From contig CM019237.1 of the NCBI GenBank assembly GCA_009741485.1, forward strand, positions 43,859,724-43,923,723: a stretch of 64,000 nt of DNA. Direction: 5' to 3'. Positions 1-13,700 of this stretch are shown in pieces; position 1 is the stretch's first letter, and each line of letters opens with the position of its first letter. The translations under genes and the position numbers were made by a program. The notes under the pieces are model-generated. The model saw only the letters and a list, made by a program, of their open reading frames with translations. It had not been told where the DNA came from and did not search any database. This DNA comes from Malurus cyaneus samueli. Lineage: Eukaryota; Chordata; Aves; Passeriformes; Maluridae.

Positions 1-240
1 AGGGGATGTGTCTGGTGAGTAGAGATGGTTCACATTCCAGTGTCTTCTTATGGTCTCCTTTTCTTCAGGTGGTCATGCTAATATTCTCCTTGTGACTCAG
101 TGTTGCAGAGGATAAATAAGCTGTGCTAAGTACCTTAAACCCATTGTTTGTACCTTTTTGCACAGACAGTCACATTTTCTAGCAGGTTTCTTCCTTCCAG
201 CTGTTTCTGCTATCTTTTTAATGGTGATTGTTTTTTTAAG
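1..240 (+). other. EP300: EP300 intron, 3' end (partial)
   Basis: The first 240 bases are non-coding and end in a T-rich tract followed by AG at 239-240, the acceptor of the first EP300 exon in the window. Everything upstream of the bromodomain (TAZ1, KIX and the N-terminal transactivation region) lies outside the window. Nothing else is recognisable here. Confidence 0.8.
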
Positions 241-1783
241 TCTTCAAGCCAGAAGAGTTGCGGCAGGCACTCATGCCAACACTGGAGGCACTTTACCGTC
301 AGGATCCGGAATCTCTTCCATTTCGACAACCGGTGGATCCCCAGCTACTAGGAATTCCTGTGAGTGTCTTAGCAAGATAATTCCATGGTTTTAACATACC
401 TGTTTGAGAACATCTTAAGTCCCTGTTGTTAACAACTTTATATTGATAAGTTTCTGAAGGTTTAGCTTAGGCAGTGGAACATACAGGATCTGACTTACGA
501 ATGCTTGTTTGCTTCTTATGTTCCCTTTAATAAATACACAGATATGTCATGCATTGGAATGATTTACCAACAAAACCCCGGACTATATGGACTTTCTGTG
601 GTTGTTGCTTCATGTTGTGATGCTTTTATTGCTGAATATTGTAGGTGTTCCTCATGATGTCTAAATCTTGTCTGAAGATGTGGAAAACAAAGCTGATCAA
701 GCTCACTTAAAAATATCCATTAATGATTGTTATAAAAAAGGAAGAGACTGTTTAAGTTAGAGGATTGTTTAGGTTGAATTTTCTGCTTGTTTTAGAATTG
801 TCTTGAGAAGATAGTTTTCATTCAAGGATCTGTGTTTTTAATCTCTCTGAGTTGACCACGCACATTTACATAATATAAACAAATACATAGATACAGAATT
901 CCTACTTAGGTGCTTCATTTTTTTTTGCCTGAGCTTTTGTTTGGTTTTGGTGTGGGTTTTTTTAAGGCAGATGCTGCAATATTTTAAGGCCTGCGGTATT
1001 ACAAGCATTTATACACTTGCTAATACTTGTAACAAGCTTTCAATTGACTGTCATATTCTGCAGACTTTTGTAGAAGCTGCACCGTAATTGATGGCAGATT
1101 GGAAAAAGGCACCCTTTAGAGGAGACATGATGTTTTATCATAGAATAAAGTTATTTACTTTTGTTAGGTTTTCTGGGCTACCAAAAACTGTTGCTTTGTA
1201 TGAATGTTCTTGTGTATGTTTTTGGATCACAATGGCTGCAAAAACATCGACATTTTCTGCTCTTTGTATACTTGTTTTTCTGATTAAAATTAGAGTGACT
1301 TTATTTCATTAGTTGTGAATGTGCAACAGCACCTGAGAAGTAAAGGAATAATGAAAAGAAAGGACTGGGGAACTGTGTGGTGTTACATGGCGATTGCATT
1401 CTGTGTCACAAGCAGTTTGACAATCAAGTCAGGGAGGAACCTGTTTTTCTTGATGAGAGGAATTTATATGCCGAGAATGCACATGCTGTCATGTCACAAC
1501 ATAGTTCTCTAGTAGAGTTTTGATGTGCTGCGTATTCTTGCAGGATTATTTTGACATAGTGAAGAACCCCATGGATCTTTCTACTATCAAGAGAAAGCTG
1601 GACACAGGACAGTATCAGGAACCATGGCAGTATGTAGATGACATCTGGCTCATGTTCAATAATGCCTGGTTGTATAACCGCAAAACATCCCGGGTGTACA
1701 AGTACTGTTCCAAACTGGCAGAGGTGTTTGAGCAAGAAATTGACCCAGTTATGCAGAGCCTTGGTTATTGCTGTGGAAGAAAG
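241..1783 (+). other. EP300: EP300 bromodomain exons
   Basis: Exons 241-359 and 1544-1783 encode the acetyl-lysine reader, starting [12 protein letters not shown] and ending GYCCGRK. The second exon carries the BC-loop WLYNRKTSR. Its Asn, codon 1676-1678, is the residue known in the family to hydrogen-bond acetyl-lysine (N1132 in human). The domain looks intact, with no substitution at the pocket residues I can place. The 1.2 kb intron between the exons has no recognisable feature. Confidence 0.93.
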
Positions 1784-4700
1784 GTAAGAAAGTAAATATG
1801 TTTAGTCTGCTACTTGCTTCCTTCAATTGAAAGGCAAATATACAGTAGTTGTAGTTGTTATCAGTTATGGTGTGTCAAAAATTTTCAAAGCTTACCAGGA
1901 TTTAGCAATCTCAAGTAATCTAATTTTGAGTATTTTGTGGATCTTCTAATTCTATCTAGTGCTTAAATCATGTATTTGTATATAAGCCCTTGATGGGGAG
2001 AGAAGTTAGTAACAGAGGGCTTATTTTGATTAGGGCAAACCCTTTGGCTATTGCAAATTAAACAGATGTGTTTTTATTACTGCAAAAGTTCTGTATTTCA
2101 CTGTGTTTCCCTCGTCTTGTTTTGATGTGCTTTCTGTCTTTGGAGAAGAGTTAACTTGAGAATAACAGCCCATTGAATATGTTTTGTGACTAGCACTTCA
2201 TATACTTTGCTGTACAGAGAGATCCGTGCACAGAGTAAGGTAGAAGTGTGCACTGTCTGGGTCACGCTTGCTTTCCACAGAGAGCAAGTGAAAACACGTG
2301 TGAGTACTAAGTCAACCCATTCCTCTTTGCAGTTGGAGTTCTCACCACAGACTTTGTGTTGCTATGGCAAACAGCTATGCACCATCCCTCGAGATGCCAC
2401 TTACTACAGTTACCAGAACAGGTAAGGAATACTCACTTGGTGCAGTTTTGTGCATGCTGCAATCAATCTGTTATAGGCATGCATGTATTTACAAAGACAC
2501 CCTCTTTATATGTGTACTTTATGTTTTGAGATAAAAGTTTTTTGCTTGAAGTGCTCTTGAATAGTTTGCCTTGTGTGTTAATAATGATTCCTTCGAGCAA
2601 AAGTTCACTGCAGCCTTTACTCTTCCTCTTTTGTTTGCAGAAATATGGTTTACTACATTTTGATCTTGCAGTTAATTAAATCTTCAGTTACCTACAAATC
2701 ATATCTACTAGTCTGTTGCCTTTGGCTCCTACTGTGCAGCAGTATTTTTCATGCAGAGCTCTGAGTAGACTATGCAGAAAGTATATTAATGCCCATAATA
2801 CATATTATTTTTGGCAAGTCTTTGTTTTTCTCATTATGTGAACACCAAAGAGCAAACTTATTCCTGTATTGCACATCTAAATTGGAAGATCTGGGTATTC
2901 AGATCTTTAGCAGATTGATGCTTGCTTTTTCTCGCAGTTTCCTAAAGGGAATGGTCTTTGCATTAGCTATCAGTAGTGCTGTAAATTGCTGTCACTTCTA
3001 CAGCTCTTTTGGGTATGTTTTCACTTGGGGTTTACTAAAGAACTGAAACTTACTTGACTTCTTAAAGGATGTTTCTTGCTAGTCATCTCTGCCAGATGGG
3101 GAAATGAGGCAGGAAGAAGCAGGAAAACACATGCTTTGATATTCCCGTACCTGTCATCAGAGGACTGGTTAACTCCAAGGTCCATCAATTTGTTTAGTTC
3201 CTGTGCTCCATTCATTCCAACACTTCAAACAGAATAACCTGCCCCAAAACAAACTAAGAACCAGAAAAAAAAAAAAAAAAACAAAAAAAAAAAAAAAAAA
3301 ACCTGAGGATTTTAACTGAAAGCGAAAATTTTCCAAAACTGTAGTTGCCTTAAGCACCTGGTCAGATGAAAGCAATCAAAGGTTATACAAGTTATATCTT
3401 AACCTTTTAAGGCTTCATAAAGGTTTATAGCAGCAAATGGTGGTTTTTAGGCTTTTCCTGTTACTTTAGTCCTAAAATGTCCCATAATAGCTACTGTAGT
3501 TTTAGACTAATTTATAGTTTAGAGGTTTTCATATCATGTCAGTATCTTCTGCTTATGTTTGTCTGTAGGCAAGTACTACATAAACCAAAGGACTATTGCT
3601 CAGAAATCTGATGTTTGACATGTTTTCAAATGTTAGAAAGGAATGTTTGCATTGTAAGAGGTACCTATAGGTGACCTGTAGATTAGATCATATATACAGA
3701 TGTATATATCTGTATATAGTATATAGTCTACATCTGTAGACTGAAATGTATAGTTTTAGAAGTACTGCTCTCCACATTATCTCAGATGTAAACTGGAAAA
3801 GAAGGTTGATACTTCTCTTTTCAGCTTAACAGCTACAAATAGCATTGATTTGTGTGGCTTTTTAATGAACTTGTTTGAATTTTCTTTTATTTCTTTCTAT
3901 TTTTAGCTGTCTTGTGCACTCAATTAGTATGCCTTATAATGGAGAAGCCAGAGCTTTAAAACATTTTTGAGGGCTAGGGTAGAATCTTGAATTAATCTAT
4001 TTTATTGAAGTACAAATGAAAGCTTTCTCTGTAATGCTTGCTGTAGTGACGGCTGGACTGTTCTCTGTGCAAACTGGACTATGGTCCAGTAGAGCATTAT
4101 GTGTCTAGTTAATTTTAGTTAACATAGAGTTTGACAGTTCTATTAATTAGTCTGTAAGAACTTTGAGGACAGATTTTATTGTTCTTAAAGTTTATGGTAC
4201 TTAGCTTTTCTTTTGAACTGGGAGAGAATTCTGTGACCCTTCAACATTGATGTATTTAAGACGGAAAACTACCCCTCTTCCATTAATCTCCTGCAGATCC
4301 TCCTCCCAGCAGAACTGTTGTGCTGATGTACAAGTCAGAGTAGCAGTTCTTCCTTCCTTCTGCTCTTTCCCTTGTCTCATTTTAATTCTTTGCTGTACGT
4401 GGCATGGATTATTAAAATGAAGAGGGTATGGGTATGCTAAAATGGAATACTCTTGTTTAATTTGTTTTTATCGTTTGCTGCTTGTGAACTCATTTGAGAG
4501 ATTTAATGCTAATCTGTGCTTTGCCTTGGCTTTCTGCTTTGTGTTGTCTTGTCTTGCTTCTATGTTTTTGGTTTTGTCCTGCAAACCCCCATTTCTTTGT
4601 TCGTATGTGTGTTATTTTTTTTAATTTCTCCTTCATGCTTGTCATTGTCTGCACTTGGCTTTGATTGTGCAAAAAAAAAAAAAAATCCAAACCAAAAAAC

Positions 4701-7700
4701 CAAACCAACCAAACACAATGTGGGGCCCATAAATCTGCATCATTGAATATCCTTGTCGCCGTTGATGACCTGCTCTCTGCTCCTGTCCCTTCCTTGGCCT
4801 GCTGTGATTGGTGGCTCCGTTGCTTGACTTGGGCTGTGTTGTGTGGACGGAGCAGTTCACCCAAATATGGCCTTCTTGCTGACAGGTATCATTTCTGTGA
4901 GAAGTGCTTCAACGAAATCCAAGGGGAGAGCGTTTCTCTGGGAGATGACCCATCACAACCTCAAACGTGAGTTATTTCTGTTTGCTTGAGCTGTGCATTC
5001 ATGAGCTGCATCATGCTCTACAGTGCTTTCTGTAGGGAAAGGGTTTAGCTGTAGGTTTTTAGGCTAGTAGAGGGTGGATGATACATCCTTCATAAAAGCC
5101 TGGACTTGTGCTGGTCTTGAAAACGTGGACTGACTGAACTAGTGAAAAATAAGTACTTAGTGCTTAGAATTGCAACTTCACCAACAGAAGGGAAAGAAGA
5201 AAATGGCTTTTTCCCTGAAAAAAGTGGAACTATTCTACTGCAGAAAAATAACTGTGCCTGGAGGCAAATATGTGGCAGACATAACTTGAAATGTCAAACG
5301 TGCATTTTCTATATACACTAGCTATGCTATTAAAGTTGTATTCAACATCAGGTTGATTTTCATCCAAATCAGAAGGAGGCAACCTCACTTTGCCATCCAA
5401 GTATTTCACTACTGGAATGCCATCTGCCTATGAGAAATATGTGCAGTTGTTGAGAACACAGTAAAAGACTGTGCATGGATTTTGCCATGTTGGTGGCAAA
5501 CTGTTGGGGCCATCTCTCATTTTGCTCTATCCTCCTCATACCTTCCCCCAAAATCCTGAAACAGAATTTTGGGAGACTAAGGAAGTCCTTGAGGGACAAA
5601 TGAGTGCCAAGCAGTTACTCATTGAGCTGTTCAAGAAATCACTTTGGGAAAAGGCAATGCAACAGCCCTGCAGGTAGAAAAAAAATGAGGAATTTAGCGG
5701 TCTGAAGCCAGGGAGAGAATTGTTGAAGTTGGTAATTGGACAAACTGAGTTAACTTTCATTTGGAACCAAATTGTGGATGCTCTAGTGGATACTTACAGA
5801 ACAGTATTGAAAGTATCTGTTTGGGCTTGGGAAGTTGTAAGGGTACTGAAAGAGGGTAGATTTAGATTAGATACAAGGAATAAATTTCTTCACTGTGAGT
5901 CTGGTGAGGCACTGGAACATACTGCACAGAGAAGTTGTGGATGCCCCATTACTGGAAGTGTTCAAGGTCAGGTTGGATGGAACTTTGAGTGACCCGGTTT
6001 CAAGGAAGGTGTCCCTGACAGTGGCAGGATGGCTAGGACTAGATGATCTCTTAAGGTCTCTGCCAGCTCAGACCATCCTAGGGTTCTGTGATCTACCTTT
6101 CTGGAAGGAAAAAGGAAGAAATAATGTTTGTGTGCTGGTCAGTACAATCGCCCATGTCTCAGTGGATAGGTGGATTGCTGTTCTAGTGGAAGCAAAGACC
6201 TGAATTTACATCAGTATATAGATCTAGAGTGTATCATGGGAATATATATTGTGGATCCTGTTTAAGTTCCATGGACCATGTTATAAGAATAGTTTGAAGT
6301 AATTGGTGTATTTATCTTTAATCGTTTATTTTATAAGGAGCTTCAAGTATTCTGCAGGTGGCACTATTTAGAATAAATATGAAATAAGAGGAGATGGAAG
6401 GTTAATTAATTTCATGCAATTTAGAGTGAGTCTGTGTCACTGCTTCTCAGAGAGGCACATACTGAGCTGTACTCGCTCTACAGAACACTCCTTAGGGTGT
6501 ATTTTCACAGATTTGAGTATTCTTTAAGTTCTGGGGTCTTTTGAACCAGGGTATTTAAAAGCTCCTTGGGACCTCACTGTCAAAAAGATGGAATTTTAGG
6601 CCTTTAAAATCACGTAGGGAAGATAAAGATAATGTATAATAATGGCTGCGCTGGGGTTGCAGGGTTTGGAAGCTGAAATTTATCCTTTGACGTTTACTGT
6701 AGGCAGAGGGCTAGGGTAACCTACCTTTCTCAGTAATCAAAGATAATTGGAATTCTCTGCTTCAAGAGTGTGAGAGGTATATCAAGTAGTCTCTTCTCTA
6801 TTAAATACTGATCAGACCCATCCAAAACTTGAATTGTCAGCAAGCTTTAATATTTATCTTGTATTAAAACTGAATAACAGAACAATGTTCTCTACAAACT
6901 TATCATCCCACAACAAATTGTTTTCCACGAAGTGGAGTGGCATATACTTTTGTTGTGTGTCATTGTGTAAAATACAATTACTTTTCTTGTGACAGTGAGT
7001 GTTTAAAAAATCTGCTTGTAAGTTTTGTCTTGGTTTCTGGATAGGTGTGATATGGCATGAATGTTTGTTGTCTTATGTTAAAACTGAGTTTTATTGCCTG
7101 TTTCTCCATAGCACGATAAACAAAGAACAATTTTCAAAAAGGAAAAACGATACACTGGATCCTGAACTGTAAGTATTGCTGTCATTCTTTGAATGATCCT
7201 CATTTCATTATAATTACTTTGTATGTTTTCCAATTGTATGCAACTCTGTTAGTTGGTAGGGGCTGCTCAGTAATCAGCATATCCGACATTCTGTGCTGTG
7301 AACCCAAACTCCTGTGCCTGTGCTTGAGAAATATGTAACACTTCAAGTATAGGCTCAAATGACTCCGTTCAGTTGTCTTGCATGTGAACTCAACAGAAGG
7401 ATGAATGCAGATAGCTCTGCTTTAAAACTTGATTGTGGTAAATGCTCAAGTCTCAGAGCTGATTTAAGTCATTTGGCAGTAGCTCTTGGTACTGTTGTCT
7501 TTTCTAGTTGTTGTATTTCACAGACAGTTGTAGTAGAGAGAAGTTGTTCTATTTTGAATCAGCCAGTTCTTCTGTACTGCTCTGAAAGCAGAACTGTAGT
7601 CATTCAGTAAGATGAAGATGATGGTTACCCAGCTGCTTGCTTTGATACTCCTGAGCAGTTTTTTGAAGCTGCTTTACATGGTCATGCATTATACACCTAT

Positions 7701-10700
7701 GCTGCTACTCTGCAAACATTATCTTCATTCTCAAATGAATGAGCAAAAAGGATATTTATTGTTCCCACACCAACCTTCTAAAGGCACAAGGGTCAGCCAG
7801 TTCTTCTGTTTTGCAAGGGCTGTGGGAAGGAGAGAATAGTAGCTTGATTCATAACTTTTCTTTCCCTTTGTTAAAGTGAAAAGAGAATTTAAGCCTAACT
7901 TACAGTATGATACCACATGCTCTAAATAGATTACAACTATGCAAAGTCTCAAACTTTTAGGCATGTTTGAAAGGAGTCAGATTGTCCCAATACCTGAAGC
8001 AACCTTACGCTTATGTATTTTGCAGAATTATATTTAACAACATTTGGAAAGTAGACCATATGACTTATCTCAATTGTCCTCAAATCTCTGCTAATCTTCT
8101 GAAAGTGACTTAGGCATTTGCTTCTGTGTTCTTCCTTCCCACCTTTCTGCAGTATATTTGCCTCATATCCCAGGGTTCAAGCAGAGTGGGGCTACTAACA
8201 GCCAAGTTTTTCACTGGTTCTTCCTTTCTGACATATGTGAATCCATTTTCCTCTACTCTTTGTGGCAGCAAGCAGTCCACAGATTTTATCCTTAAAAGGG
8301 CTTCACTTGGAAAAAATGAGTGCATGGCACTAAGACAAGCAAATGGTAATAATAATAATAATGGGTCTCTGCATAGTCTGCCTGACTCGAGCTGGCAGAT
8401 TCTTAGTTTGTTCTGAAGGCTGTTCTCAGCATAGATGTGCCCTCTGTGTTAAATAGACTCACAACCCTAAATGCTAGATGTGCTCTAATAAAATACTACA
8501 AAATACACTAGCAAGTAATGATACTACTAACCTTTGCTCCCCTTTGCCTTTTTTTGCATTCTGCAGATTTGTTGAATGTATAGAGTGTGGAAGAAAAATG
8601 CACCAGATCTGTGTTCTTCATAATGAGATAATCTGGCCTTCTGGGTGAGGAATTTCTCGTTATTATGTAGATAGCATATTTGCCATTTGGTAAAGCTCAT
8701 GCATAAACGTCCTTATATTGGTTATATTTAAAAGACTGTTTGAAGGAAGAAGTTACATGCCCTGAAAATTTTACAGTCTATAGGGTAATATCAAATTTAG
8801 GCATTATATCTTACTGTGTTGTGTGTGAAGTTTTCTAATATTTAATGATTCCAGTGCTTTTTTGTATGGAAGAGGGCATTTCAGCCTTTTATGTTTAGAA
8901 ATGCAAGCCCTTCATGAAAAGATGTTTTTAGTTCTGGTAACAGTTTCAGACTGATTTATTTTCATACTGCTTTGTAACAACTTTTGTAAAAATATTCTGT
9001 AACAACTGAAGAATTTAACAGGTGAATCAACTTTTTTGATCTCAGTGATCAGATTAAATATAAAACCAATATAGTTTTCTTTAAATACTTCATGATTCTT
9101 GATCAACATACTTGTTCTCTTCTGATTGATTTAAAAACTTTTAAAAGAATGATAAATTATATGTTAAATAATTACTATAAGAGCTTAAATGCCCTATTTC
9201 TTGTCAAAAAAGCTATGAGTTCTAGCATTCTGTTGTCCCATCCACATTGCTGCATAAGAGGGTGGATGTCCTGTAAGTGAGTAAGAATCATGGAATCATT
9301 TCAGTCTACAGTGTATTTGGGCATTTAAAAAACAAAGTCAGCGTTTTTCTTGATGTTGCAGTGTCTTGTATTCGTCAGAGACAGCAGTTTGAACCTATTT
9401 ACTCTAGGAATATTTGGAGCCAATATTGTCAGACCTGCCAGGGGAGACTTTCCTGGGCTTGCAGGTGGTGATATGGGTGACTGGTTGGAGATGTGGCTCC
9501 TGGAGCTTAGATCCACCTCTGCAGCTCTGAAACAGTTGGGCTGTTTTTGCTGTCACTGTTCTTTGTGCTGTCTTTTATTTCAAGTTTCAGTGAAGGTATT
9601 TTCCAGACCAGATAAGATCTGGTGAAAGATTTCTAATAGTAAGATGGTAGAGAATTTGGTGGTCTGACTTGGGGTGACTTCACTTTCTCCTATTTTTGCT
9701 TCAGCTTCGTCTGTGACGGCTGCCTAAAGAAAACAGGACGAACCAGGAAAGAGAACAAATTCTCTGCTAAAAGTAAGATTCTGACACTAGCACCAGCAAA
9801 TTTAAATAATATATTATGAATGGGGAAGAGGTGGCTTTTATACTTTCGTGTTGCATTTGTTTAAGTTTTTTGAAGGAGGATACTTCAGGTTAGTTTTGAC
9901 AAACATCAGTTCTGTGGTCAGAATGTTTGCACTTGCATGTGTTGTTGTTAGTTAATAGTCTGTTTTACTGAGTAAGCATAGTGTTTTAGAGCACTCCTAC
10001 TGCAAGATACACATCTCAATTGCAATATCGTTAGCATTGGGAAATAGTTGATGTGTGACTGCAGTCTAAATTTATGATAAGCTGTTCAAGTCACTGTGGC
10101 TATTGCTGCTCTTGAAAGCTTTGATGGAGATAAAAGTTATATCACCTGGTGACAAAACTGTATAGACATTTCTTCTTGATCAAGGCAGCTGATTTGAAGA
10201 CAGTGTAGGAAGAAATTTGTGTAGTCATTGTCCATCTGTACTGTAGACAAAATAAGTGTTTCAGAAACTTCTCAGATTGGTGTACTTCTTAGAAATAATG
10301 ATTTATGTTTTTACTGAAATAAAAAAATTCCTGGCCAATCAAGAGCATCAAAATTCAGAAAACCATTCAGTGAATGGCTTCATAATCTGTGTCTTTTTTC
10401 ACCATCTCCAAAATCAAAACTCCCTAGATTCACCAAGAATACAGGAAGAATACAAGTGTTCTTTTACCATTTCTTTCAGTTTTTGTTTTTAGCAACCTGG
10501 AAGTATTGCACAGTTACTGTAGTAGAGTGGTAGTTAACCAAAAGATGACAAATAGGAAAAATGAAAAGCTGATTGGTGGATGTGTAACTCTACTTGAAAT
10601 AATGGCCAGTATTGAGGCAAGCCCTGTTACACCAGAAATCCTACTTTCCCTTTCAGCTTCAGGTGTTTGTCAGCTAATGTTGTACTTCCTTTGTATGAAG

Positions 10701-13700
10701 ATAGTTTGCAAGCTTCTCATTTTCAAAGTATGTTAGTTGCAAATACAGCTGTATTTAGTTTTCTTTCCATTATAGAAATATATTCTTTTTGGTAAATGGA
10801 GCTAGTATGGCTTTATAGACAGAATATACTTTCAAATGAAATGTCTGCTCATGAAGGTATGTCTGAAGCCAGTGTTTTGTAATCTAGTCTAAGTAATCAG
10901 TAACTTCTATTCAGGAGAAACCTTAATTGTGACTGACTTTCAAGGTAGAAATTGGATTGAAATACAGATTCTTTACTGATGCAAATAATATATAAGCCAT
11001 AAATGTGCCTTCAGGGGAAAAGCAGCTCACCCCATCTAGAAGTGTTAGGGTTTAAAGATAAAGCTTTAATTTATGTTAACATACTGCATGTGATAAGAGT
11101 CATTTTTCATCTAGCATCTGAGTGGAGAAATCACATAGTTCAGTTTTGTATGTTTGTATATGTTCAGAGCTGTATTTTTCTCCTACAGGGTTACCAGCTA
11201 CAAGACTTGGTACCTTCCTAGAGAACAGAGTCAATGATTTCCTAAGACGACAGAATCACCCTGAGGCAGGAGAGGTCACAGTTAGGGTGGTACATGCATC
11301 TGACAAAACCGTTGAAGTAAAACCAGGAATGAAAGCAAGGTATTTAATTACTAATTTTACTTTCTTTTGGTAGGGAGGTGGAAGCTGCTTGTACTTACAT
11401 TATATACTTTCATTAAATAAAATAATTTAGGTTGGAAAATCGCTCTGAGATTGAGTCCAGCTGTTACCCTAGCACTGCCAAGGCCACTGCTAAACTATGT
11501 CTCCAAGTGCCACATCTACGTATCTCCAGGGACAGTGACTCAACCACATCCCTGGGCAGCCTGTTTCAGTACTTGACAGTCATTTGTGTGAATGAATTTT
11601 TTCTAATATCCAGTCAAAAAAGGCTGTTGTATTTAAAACCACATCACTAGCTAGTTCTTGACAAACAGATGTTCCAGCAGCATATTGATTTGTTGTGATA
11701 AGTGTCATCTTTTTCATAGTAAAAACTGGATGCCTTATGTTTGAATAGTCTACCAACATTTAACTTTCAAATTGCACTAAAATCACGCTTAGAGTAGCCC
11801 TCATCTTTGTTGTCTTCACATAGTAACATGCAGTCTCTGATATGTGAATATATTTCATATTTTTCTTTACCCTCTGGTCTCCAGGTTTGTAGACAGTGGA
11901 GAGATGGCAGAGTCTTTCCCTTACCGAACAAAAGCGCTTTTTGCCTTTGAGGAGATTGATGGTGTTGACTTGTGTTTCTTTGGGATGCATGTGCAGGAGT
12001 ATGGCTCAGACTGCCCTCCACCCAATCAAAGGTGAGGAACCCCATGAAAGTCTATTTTATTTGGTGCTCTCTCATTTGGGTGAATCTCCTATAGATCTAT
12101 ATAGAGCTTCCGTGTTGCTTATGCGAGACCCTTAATGTTGTTAGGTTCTAGAAACAAAGTTGCTTCTTACTGGGGATGTGCAGTGCCGACAGTGTTGCCT
12201 TAGGGATCACTAATGTGTATTCTCAGGAAAGGGATTGGATACTTTCAGAGCCATATATAAGGGTATCAAAAGAAGGCCAAGTTTCTAGAGATAAAATAGG
12301 ATCAGAGGCTTTGCAGATTGTTGTTGTAATGGGTGCTCCAGATGTACAAAATAACATGAACAAACTTGTAGAATTACTTCAAAATATCCCCTTTTTCATG
12401 CTTTTTCTTATTTTTTTTTATTTTTAGGCGAGTGTATATATCTTATCTTGACAGTGTTCATTTCTTCCGCCCTAAATGCTTGAGGACTGCTGTCTATCAT
12501 GAAATACTAATTGGATATCTAGAATATGTTAAGAAACTAGGGTAAGTATCTCTTTTTTCTGTACAGCATTTGTGCTGAGTAGTTCTTGCTGCAAATTGAA
12601 TTACTACATCCTGTAGTACAGAATGTGGTGCTTAAGTATCAACCTCTGGTAAAATAACTTGACAACAACTGTGTGTAGTTGAAAAGGATAAGAGAAAAAG
12701 GGATTGCAGGCTTTTCAGGGGACACTTCTCCCGTCTGCTTCAGATATTTTTAGGTTTCCAAACTTACATAAAACTTAAGTAGCAAATGTTTTCTCTGGTC
12801 TATAAAATGTTCTTGTCCTTGTTGGTAGTGCAGTCCTTGTGTAATGTCACGGCTTTGATTAGGTCATTCCTTTGCGCTAACAAGTTCTTACCCTTGCTCA
12901 TATGGAGGAAGTGTACTTCGTGTGTACTACTTAATTCTGTAACAGTTGAATATGGCCAATAAAAAATCTTGAGTAGTAGAAATTGTGAGAAACTGAAGAG
13001 TAAGGAAAGAAAGAGGAGAATATACTTGAACGGGACAAAAGAATATAGAAAAACTGCAGTAATGAGAAAGGTGGAAATTAAATTACCATTATTACTGAAG
13101 TAGAAAGGCCAGTGAAGTGAACATCACTTTGTTGTCAAGTTAACTAATGTAAGTTGGTGGAGTTATTTGCAGAAAAATGATTAGGAACTACGCTTAAAGC
13201 AGTTGATAAGAAAAGTTGGGGGAGCTGAAATGGAGGAAATGATAAATATCTTCAGTACTTTGGTGAGGTGATGTGTTCTTTAGTACTTCAAAAGCATACA
13301 TTAGGCTTCTTCCTGCTTTTTTTATTGTCTGTTTTCTAACCTGCGAGTCTGTACAATTGCTTCATAGAACTCAAGCCTCAGCTTACTTAATGCTATTTTC
13401 AGTACTAATGGGCAACATCAGGTTCTCATTTTGGCAAAACAATATTGGTCATGCGGTGTCATCTCTCCATTCTGAGGCAGAAGGAATGACAACTGGCTCC
13501 CAGGCTTGGGCAGCTCCCAGGCTTGGGCAAGGTTTGCAGGCTTTGTTTCTCAACAGGGCAAGGATGGTTGTTTTTCTTTAACTTATGATCTGATTATTCC
13601 TTCTACTGGAGTTCTCTTCAAAAACTGTAATAGAGAGGAACTGAGGATGAAGAAGTGATCTTTGGTGTTACATTCTCTGTAGCTGCTACTATTTGGCTGT

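Larger units (their letters stand above)
2333..9772 (+). other. EP300: EP300 RING/PHD exons
   Basis: Five short exons (2333-2421, 4886-4966, 7112-7168, 8567-8644, 9705-9772) encode the cysteine-rich module between bromodomain and acetyltransferase. Cysteines are visible in FCEKCFNE, in [15 protein letters not shown] and in [10 protein letters not shown]. In human p300 this RING/PHD unit packs on the catalytic domain and restrains it. Phases are consistent: residues R, T, L, G and R are split across the junctions. Confidence 0.93.

Noticed and set aside
9287..9520. Possible CR1 element beginning GAATCATGGAATCATT
   Set aside because: Only the tail-like word matches; the following bases do not continue as CR1 and no other repeat family was recognised.
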